Source of the DNA: Erysipelotrichaceae bacterium
GTDB lineage: Bacteria; Bacillota_I; Bacilli_A; Erysipelotrichales; Erysipelotrichaceae
Direction: 5' to 3'
Assembly: GCA_031272515.1 (NCBI GenBank)
Contig: JAISTR010000003.1
Span: 1-64,000 of the forward strand
DNA length: 64,000 bases
A model generated the notes under the pieces. That model did not search any database, was not told the origin of the DNA, and saw nothing but the letters and a program-made list of their open reading frames with translations. The first letter of the stretch is position 1. Each line of letters begins with the position of its first letter. Position numbers and translations under genes: made by a program. Shown piece by piece: positions 58,628 to 64,000 of the stretch.

Positions 58628-59044
58628 ATGAAAGCAGGCTGGTTTACTTCCGGGAAGAAGGCGTTTCAAAGAAGCTTAAAACTGCTGTTGATGCTATGGC
58701 TGCTGTCTCTGTCTGCCTGCAGTCTTAAAAGCCAAAAAGTCTTCATCACCGCCTCTTCCTGGAATTCAGATGCGGATGCAGAGCCAAAAAAGCTCAGCTA
58801 CGAGTTTGATTTGAAGAAGGGGGAAATCTACGAGACACTCTGCGGCACTTTAAAGGTCTTAAGCATCGGCCAGGACAAGATCACCATTGAGACTTCACTC
58901 TTGTACGTAGAAGCCTATGATGACCCGCCGTCAGGACTAACACCTGCGGCAATCTTTGAGATTCCGATTGAAAAGCAGCAGCATTTGGTGAGTGAATCTG
59001 AAGATGGCGGCTGCTACCTGATCATACAGTGGCAAAGCGAATAA
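58628..59044 (+). CDS. Small lipoprotein, tandem family (first)
   Basis: A 138-residue lipoprotein; the leader ends LSLSAC (Cys at about 31), later than in the next two because the N-terminus is longer. The mature part has the shared plan: ITASSWNSD at the front, YEFDLKKGEIYET, KVLSIGQDKITIET and a final IIQWQ. The fold is probably a small beta sandwich. No known family is recognised. GAGGGG site directly after the operator repeat. Confidence 0.75.
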   Translation: MKAGWFTSGKKAFQRSLKLLLMLWLLSLSACSLKSQKVFITASSWNSDADAEPKKLSYEFDLKKGEIYETLCGTLKVLSIGQDKITIETSLLYVEAYDDPPSGLTPAAIFEIPIEKQQHLVSESEDGGCYLIIQWQSE

Positions 59045-59069
59045 ACAAAGTAATACAAGGAGGGGGAAA

Positions 59070-59462
59070 ATGCGAAAGAAAAGACTGATTGGCTTGGTGG
59101 TTTGGATGCTGATGTTATTAACCAGCTGTACACCAATCAAAGCCAAAATCAAGATTATTGCGACCTCATGGAACGGCTGGCCTGGGGGTGGTGAGATAGA
59201 GGAATTCGAACACGAATACGACCTGAATATCGGGGATGTGTACAAGACGGAGTCGGGTACCATTACCATCCTGTCCATAAACAAAACAACGATTAAGATC
59301 AAGACCGCTCATGAGTATGGGGTAATGGAGAGTGACGGTTCTGCCGAAGTGGGAATCATCGATACCGAGTTTGAAATTCCGGTCAATACCACCCTGAAGC
59401 TGGTGACACCCACCACTGATGCGGGGGCGATTATGATTATCAGCTGGCAGCTGGATGAATAG
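59070..59462 (+). CDS. Small lipoprotein, tandem family (second)
   Basis: Second copy (130 residues) with lipobox LTSC (Cys at about 20) and the shared blocks (ATSWNGW, YDLNIGDVYKTE, TILSINKTTIKIKT, IISWQ). It lies 25 bases after the first copy. The leader sequence before it repeats part of the operator of the first gene (GTAATACA), which suggests duplication included the promoter edge. AAGGAGGGGG site. Confidence 0.75.
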   Translation: MRKKRLIGLVVWMLMLLTSCTPIKAKIKIIATSWNGWPGGGEIEEFEHEYDLNIGDVYKTESGTITILSINKTTIKIKTAHEYGVMESDGSAEVGIIDTEFEIPVNTTLKLVTPTTDAGAIMIISWQLDE

Positions 59463-59497
59463 AAGAAGGCTTTAGAAAATAAAAACAGGGAGAAAAC

Positions 59498-59890
59498 ATG
59501 AAAAAGAAACTGATCTTATTGGGGATTGGCGTATTGCTGGCAAGTATGCTGGCAGGCTGCGCGCCAAAGAAGGGCAAGATTACCATTATCACCTCCGATT
59601 GGGTGGGGGTGCCTGGCTATGAACCAGAGGAAGTCACGTATGAATTTGATTTAAAGAAGGGTGAGGTCTATGAGACGGATCGCTACCATGGCAGTGTGAA
59701 GGTAGTGAGTGTCTCAGACAAGTCCATCACAATTGAAACCTCGATTGCGTATTCCATCCAAGTCGATGGCGGCATCGATCTCTCCGCCGATACCACGACT
59801 TTTGAGATTCCCGTTGATACGCAAGTCACACTGATTACTCCGTCGTTTGATGAAGGAGAGATCCTGATTATTTCCTGGAAACAAAACTGA
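59498..59890 (+). CDS. Small lipoprotein, tandem family (third)
   Basis: Third copy (130 residues) with lipobox LAGC (Cys at about 21) and the clearest family pattern: ITSDWVGVPGY, YEFDLKKGEVYET, KVVSVSDKSITIET and a final IISWKQN. It is closer to copy one than copy two is, by the KKGE(I/V)YET block. AGGGAG site. It ends the array; a convergent hydrolase gene follows. Confidence 0.75.
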   Translation: MKKKLILLGIGVLLASMLAGCAPKKGKITIITSDWVGVPGYEPEEVTYEFDLKKGEVYETDRYHGSVKVVSVSDKSITIETSIAYSIQVDGGIDLSADTTTFEIPVDTQVTLITPSFDEGEILIISWKQN

Positions 59891-59907
59891 TTCAAAAAAG
59901 TGCAGTT

Positions 59908-60984
59908 TTAGAAAACCAGGGTCTGGCTGATTTCCCGGATGAGTTTTACAAAGCGTTCAGGTTCCTCCAGCATCGGGCTGTGGGCGGAGTGCATGAATTC
60001 AATATAGCGTTTGACCGGTGCTTGTAAAAGCTCAAGATAAGCTTTCGAGAGGTTTTTGTTGACAGTGTAGTCATAAGTACCGGATAAGAAGTAAGTCGGG
60101 ATTTTCAGTTCGGTGACACTTTGCAAGAGGCTTTTTTCAAACAGTTCTTTATTGAGGGCGGTATGCTTGGCGAGAAAGACCTTCGCCCGCCAGTAATTGA
60201 TTTTCTCTTTGAGGGTATAGGCCTTGTGTAAAAGGGAGGGCAGAAAGATGCCGGTGATGACTGAGCGCATGGCATGGGTGGAGCCGACCCCCAGGGCATG
60301 CTGGGCGCTTTCGCGCACCGGGGAGTTATAGAATGCCCAGATTCCGGCCTCGCTGTTTATATCAAAGCCATCCAGCTTTTGAATCAAGTTCCGGTTGCCC
60401 TGCTTTGTACACTCTTCATACAGATATTGCCAGGCCAAACGCTCATTCTCTTTTTCATCGGCAATCTGTCCGATGCCGATATAGCTTGAGAAATACTCGG
60501 GGGCTTGATAAGCTGCCTGAATGCCAATGAAGCTTCCCCAGGAGCAGGCCATTAACATGACCTTCTCTTTTTTGAAACGGGTACAAAGATAGTCCGCAAC
60601 GCTGATGGTATCCGCAATCAGCTGATTTGCGGTGATGGTGTCAGGATCCATGCCTGGCTTCCAGGAAAGGCCGGCCCCACGCTGCTCCCAATAGCATAGG
60701 GTGAAGTCCTCCTGCAGCTTTGCAAAGGGTTTCTCACACAGGTAATACATCGGCACACCCGGTCCGCCATGCAGAAAGAGGATGACGGGATTGTTGATGT
60801 CTTTACCTTGGATGATCATTCCCTGATTGACTCCGTTTATCGGAACCCAGATTTTCTCAGAAATGCTGTTTGGCAGAGTCCTGCCGCTGCTGTCTTTATA
60901 AGGCTTCAGTCTGCCCGGACTTAAAAGCCAGAGAATAAACAGCGGGCTAAGCAATAGTGCGCTGATGATGATAACTGCTGTCAT
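59908..60984 (-). CDS. Membrane-anchored alpha/beta hydrolase
   Basis: A 358-residue protein with an N-terminal membrane helix (about 4-22) and an alpha/beta-hydrolase domain of the proline iminopeptidase type. The HGGPG oxyanion motif, nucleophile Ser in ACSWGS (Ala in place of the first Gly), the Asp in GTYDYTV and the His in HSAHSP are visible. A helical cap lies between about 190 and 270. The substrate is unknown, probably a peptide or ester at the membrane face. GGGGGG site. Confidence 0.85.
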   Translation of the reverse strand: MTAVIIISALLLSPLFILWLLSPGRLKPYKDSSGRTLPNSISEKIWVPINGVNQGMIIQGKDINNPVILFLHGGPGVPMYYLCEKPFAKLQEDFTLCYWEQRGAGLSWKPGMDPDTITANQLIADTISVADYLCTRFKKEKVMLMACSWGSFIGIQAAYQAPEYFSSYIGIGQIADEKENERLAWQYLYEECTKQGNRNLIQKLDGFDINSEAGIWAFYNSPVRESAQHALGVGSTHAMRSVITGIFLPSLLHKAYTLKEKINYWRAKVFLAKHTALNKELFEKSLLQSVTELKIPTYFLSGTYDYTVNKNLSKAYLELLQAPVKRYIEFMHSAHSPMLEEPERFVKLIREISQTLVF

Positions 60985-61037
60985 GGATAATCCCCCCTTG
61001 TTTTATAATGGCAAGACTTTATTGAAAATCGGAAATG

Positions 61038-61592
61038 CTAGAGAATATGGGTGTGCTCCAACAGGATCTTCAAACCCAAAAGCATCAAGGTCGCTCCACC
61101 GAAAGCCTGGGCAAAGGACTGGAAGCGGGTACCCAGGATCTTGCCTAAAGTGACCCCGATGATACAGATGAGGGTGGTGATGATGCCGATGAGCAGAGAT
61201 GCCAGCCAGATGTTGACCTGCAGCAAGGCGAAGGAGATACCGATGGCCAAGGCGTCGATGCTGGTAGCGATGGCCAAAGGCAATAAAGCCACAAGCGCAT
61301 AGTTGTCATCCCCGTTTTCACAATCCCTGCTTTCTTTGATCATATTGAAGCCGATGACAGCCAGAAGGATAAAGGCGACCCAGTGGTCATACTGCTGAAT
61401 GAAGAGCAGGAAGTTGGCTCCCAGAAAATAACCGATGACCGGCATCAGAAACTGAAAAAACCCGAACAAAAGACTGATGGTGAGGGTTTTTTGGATGGTG
61501 ACATGTTTGGTGGCCAGGCTCTTGCATAAGGAGACTGCGAAAGCGTCCATGGCCAGGGATATGCTGATGATGACTAATTCTGCTAAGTTCAT
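61038..61592 (-). CDS. mntP: Manganese efflux pump MntP
   Basis: A 184-residue membrane protein with six hydrophobic segments. The first block ISISLAMDAFAVSLCKSL and the mirrored SIDALAIGISFAL carry the paired Asp residues required for Mn2+ export. It lowers cytoplasmic Mn. The start has a GGGG site. I looked for a yybP-ykoY Mn riboswitch upstream and see none; the leader is short (TATACT at about 61616). Confidence 0.93.
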   Translation of the reverse strand: MNLAELVIISISLAMDAFAVSLCKSLATKHVTIQKTLTISLLFGFFQFLMPVIGYFLGANFLLFIQQYDHWVAFILLAVIGFNMIKESRDCENGDDNYALVALLPLAIATSIDALAIGISFALLQVNIWLASLLIGIITTLICIIGVTLGKILGTRFQSFAQAFGGATLMLLGLKILLEHTHIL

Positions 61593-61842
61593 TTTCTTCC
61601 CCACATAATAAGCAAAGTATAACAAAGACCAAAGACAGCCGCAAATCCCGCCTGCTTGTTCAATCGTTGCCGCTTTTCTTTGATTTGTCTATCTGCTTAG
61701 CAAGAAATGCCTGCTTTATCGCAAAATATCCGGTTTTCCCTATTCTCGCCTGATGATTTTTGCTTTATAATAAAGAAGTATTCGTTGGGTAATTGAATCT
61801 TCCCTTTCCAGGGGGCAGATAGCGGAGAGGAGAGTGCAGTCA

Positions 61843-63711
61843 ATGCTACTGAAGAAAGTAACAATTTTTAAGTATAAGAGCTTTTTCAGTGAACAGACTT
61901 TTCCGGTGGGCGAAGGGTTGACCAGAGTCATCGGCAAAAACGAATCAGGGAAGAGCGCTTTGCTGGAGGCTTTGGCCAAGTCCAACTACTTTGAGATCAA
62001 TCCGGAGTTTTCCTTTGACAAGACCAGGGATTACCCGCGGGGACAATTGGCCTTATTGGGCACGACCAGCCCGGATGCGGTAACCTGTGAGTACAGCATC
62101 ACCAAGGATGTCCTGGCGGCGATTGAGGAGGATTTGGGGGAAGGGGTCCTCAAGCGCAACACGGTGGCAATCACAACCCTCTATGACAATTCCTCGGATG
62201 TCTCCGGGATTGAGGTGGACTTTGAGAAATTCAAGGCGCACATGGTCAAGAAGGTCAATGTGGGGCAAAATGTAGCCCGGGAACTCAAGGATATCCATTC
62301 CTTTGAGGACCTTTTGGACAAGGCGGATAATTCCACCAGCTATGAAGACATCAAGGCGTACCTGCAGCATATTCTGATTGCGATTGAGGCGATCTCCTCG
62401 GTCTGGAGCAACCTCTTGAATAAATACATCTATTTTACTTATTTGAAACCGGCCTTGCCCAAGTACTGGTATTTCAGTGACTACTATCTTTTACCGGCCA
62501 GGATCAACCTGACCAGCTATGCCAATGGCAACCTGGACGGCTCCTTAAGCCCCAGGGAGTATGAGATTGTCAAGGCCCTGTTTGAACTCAGCGGCCTGGA
62601 TGCCACTGGCATCCAGAGCGAGAATGACTTCGAGCGCTTCATCACTGCTTTGGAGACTACCTCCAACAAGATCACCGATGACATGGCGAAGTACTGGTCC
62701 ACCAATGAGAACCTGGAGATCCGCTTTGATATCGAGCATAGCGACAATAACACCCGCTGGCTCAACATCCGGGTCTATTCCCCCCGTTATCGCGTGACCC
62801 TGCCTTTGGAGTCCCGCTCCCGCGGGTTTGTGTGGTTTTTCTCCTTTATGGTCTGGTTCTCCAAAATCCAAACCCATCTGGACAGCCGCTTCATCCTGTT
62901 ATTGGATGAACCGGGCTTCAGCTTGCATGGTTTGGCCCAGCGGGATTTACTGCGGTTTATCAAAGAGGAGCTGGTACCCAATCATCAGGTCATCTTTACC
63001 ACCCACTCGCCCTATATGATTGATCCGGATAAGCTCAATGAGATCCTGAGCGTCATTGATACCAACGACCGCAATGTCGGCTCTGTCATTCATACCATCC
63101 GGGAAGAGAGCGATGCGGATACCCTGGTACCGGTACAATTGGCACTGGGGCATGAATTGGTGAAGAATGTCTTACCGCAAGGCAAGACCCTGGTGGTGAG
63201 GGGACTGAGCGATATGGTTTTGCTTCGCTATCTGTCCTCCCTGCTCAAAGCCAAAAACAAGACCGGACTGCCCAGTGATTTGACGATTATCCCGGTGGAC
63301 CGTTTGGACCAATTGATCGCCTTGATGCTTTTGAACCGGGATACCCAAAGTCAGTGTGTGTGCCTGTATGAGAACTCTGGAAAAGAGCTTCCGGATGAAG
63401 CCAAGAGCCTGCTTTTGGGCAAGAAGATCATGTTCTATAAAGGCAGCAAGAAAGAGAAGACCATTGAGGACCTTTTGATGAAAGAGGAATACCTCAAAGC
63501 CTATGAAGGGGCCTTCAAGCGCAAGATCCGGCGCAATTCCATCGATGCGGAAGCACCGGTTGTTCCGCAGGTGCAGAAGTCGGATGAGGACTTTGACCGC
63601 TATGCGCCGATTGTCTGGCTGATCACAAACAGCGCCACAGAACCCTTGAGCGAGGAAACGCTGGACCGCTTTGAAAAGCTGTTTATCAAGCTTTTGGATT
63701 TATACAGTTAA
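61843..63711 (+). CDS. OLD-like ATPase with degenerate Toprim region
   Basis: A 622-residue ATPase of the RecF/OLD type. Walker A is GKNESGKS (residues 31-38); the signature region is replaced by coil; Walker B FILLLDEPG and the H-loop THSPYM lie at about 350-390. The C-terminal part resembles the Toprim domain of OLD nucleases, but the metal-binding Glu is Arg (LVVRGLSD) and the DxD is Tyr-Glu-Asn (CLYENSG), so nuclease activity is doubtful. No partner helicase is nearby. The ATG at 61843 is preferred for AGGAG spacing. Confidence 0.75.
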   Translation: MLLKKVTIFKYKSFFSEQTFPVGEGLTRVIGKNESGKSALLEALAKSNYFEINPEFSFDKTRDYPRGQLALLGTTSPDAVTCEYSITKDVLAAIEEDLGEGVLKRNTVAITTLYDNSSDVSGIEVDFEKFKAHMVKKVNVGQNVARELKDIHSFEDLLDKADNSTSYEDIKAYLQHILIAIEAISSVWSNLLNKYIYFTYLKPALPKYWYFSDYYLLPARINLTSYANGNLDGSLSPREYEIVKALFELSGLDATGIQSENDFERFITALETTSNKITDDMAKYWSTNENLEIRFDIEHSDNNTRWLNIRVYSPRYRVTLPLESRSRGFVWFFSFMVWFSKIQTHLDSRFILLLDEPGFSLHGLAQRDLLRFIKEELVPNHQVIFTTHSPYMIDPDKLNEILSVIDTNDRNVGSVIHTIREESDADTLVPVQLALGHELVKNVLPQGKTLVVRGLSDMVLLRYLSSLLKAKNKTGLPSDLTIIPVDRLDQLIALMLLNRDTQSQCVCLYENSGKELPDEAKSLLLGKKIMFYKGSKKEKTIEDLLMKEEYLKAYEGAFKRKIRRNSIDAEAPVVPQVQKSDEDFDRYAPIVWLITNSATEPLSEETLDRFEKLFIKLLDLYS

Positions 63712-63718
63712 GAGTTTA

Positions 63719-63747
63719 AAAAAACAGGCGAAGGCCTGTTTTTTTAA
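63719..63747. terminator. Bidirectional terminator
   Basis: ACAGGC with GCCTGT (63724-63739) flanked by A- and T-runs, between two convergent genes. Confidence 0.85.
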
Positions 63748-63755
63748 TGGAAGTT

Positions 63756-64000
63756 CTATTCCTCCAAAGTGATGGAGTAGAGCTTGTAGAGCTCGGAGTA
63801 GACACCTTTTTTCTTCATTAATCCGCTGTGGGTGCCCTGTTCGACAATGCCCTTGTCGGTCAAAACCAGGATCATGTCAGCATTGCGTATGGTGGTCAAG
63901 CGGTGGGCGATGGTGAAGGTGGTCCGGTCTTTGGCAAGCTCCCGCAAAGAGTTTTGCACGATGCGCTCATTTTCATTGTCCAAAGAGCTGGTGGCTTCAT
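63756..64000 (-). CDS. ABC transporter ATP-binding C-terminal part (runs off the window)
   Basis: The last 80 or so residues of an ABC ATPase of the exporter type. It begins at the window edge with the D-loop region (EATSSLDN), then the H-loop motif TIAHRLTTIRNAD and the usual VEQGTHSGLMKKKGVYSELY end. The Walker motifs lie outside. It is most likely a fused membrane-ATPase exporter for drugs or lipids. It converges on the OLD-like gene. Confidence 0.9.
   Translation of the reverse strand, partial: EATSSLDNENERIVQNSLRELAKDRTTFTIAHRLTTIRNADMILVLTDKGIVEQGTHSGLMKKKGVYSELYKLYSITLEE

Noticed and set aside
61593-61833. yybP-ykoY manganese riboswitch before mntP
   Set aside because: Conserved core blocks are not present in the short leader.
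1-64000. CRISPR arrays, tRNA and rRNA genes
   Set aside because: I found no spaced direct repeats, no tRNA-like T-arm sequences and no rRNA-like stretches by eye.

Overview
The window is bacterial chromosome, most likely from a Bacillota lineage of moderate GC content. Erysipelotrichia is my best guess, but it rests on general gene content and no rRNA marker is present. The reasons are mannose-family PTS operons, strong Shine-Dalgarno sites, many hairpin-plus-U-tract terminators, lipoprotein leaders, FemAB-type peptidoglycan enzymes, a CsoR-type regulator and a B12-dependent ribonucleotide reductase. No rRNA, tRNA, CRISPR array or prophage was found.

Layout. 0-0.5 kb: the right end of an IS200/IS605-type element abuts the 3' half of a broken ydjC-like deacetylase gene. 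0.5-4.3 kb: a minus-strand mannose-family PTS operon (IIB, IIC, IID, YcxB-like) and an MBL-fold hydrolase whose paralogue lies at 7.5-8.5 kb. 4.5-16.3 kb: mostly housekeeping and stress genes (MATE pump, CsoR-type repressor plus methyltransferase, M24 peptidase, LytTR regulator with LiaF-like protein, Spx/ArsC-like reductase, alcohol dehydrogenase, smpB, secG), then an MFS gene whose 5' end abuts a roughly 310-bp IS200/IS605 remnant, and a CDP-alcohol phosphatidyltransferase. 16.3-18.8 kb: two FemAB-type enzymes. 19-21.9 kb: a feoA-feoA-feoB operon with a small Cys-rich membrane protein.

22.3-33.2 kb is the most distinctive accessory region. Two tandem 465-residue membrane proteins with C-terminal LuxR-type DNA-binding domains precede a same-strand run of nine genes: three zinc-ribbon proteins, five predicted secreted proteins (four with a lipobox, one that has lost it; three form one family) and a cytoplasmic 5'-nucleotidase-like phosphoesterase. 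A DUF885-type lipoprotein peptidase also lies in this run. 33.3-34.7 kb holds a frameshifted DUF234-type ATPase. 35.7-42.3 kb is a second PTS locus: PRD/Mga-like regulator, ceramidase-fold hydrolase without a signal peptide, MFS carrier, then IIC-IID-IIB. Neither PTS operon encodes a IIA subunit.

42.4-50 kb is a mix of single genes. 50.1-54.4 kb (minus) is a coherent vitamin B12 operon: cobalamin riboswitch with terminator, DUF4430 protein, ECF S component, PduO-type adenosyltransferase, and the class II ribonucleotide reductase that uses the cofactor. 54.5-64 kb holds ispD, two overlapping 420-residue CNNM/CorC-type proteins, three tandem small lipoproteins behind a strong palindromic promoter-operator, a membrane-anchored alpha/beta hydrolase, mntP, an OLD-like ATPase with a degenerate Toprim region, and the end of an ABC exporter.

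Recurring regulatory themes seen directly are extended -10 promoters of the form TGC-TAnnnT, two of them exactly six bases before the start codon (candidate leaderless mRNAs), and long perfect inverted repeats placed across promoters.
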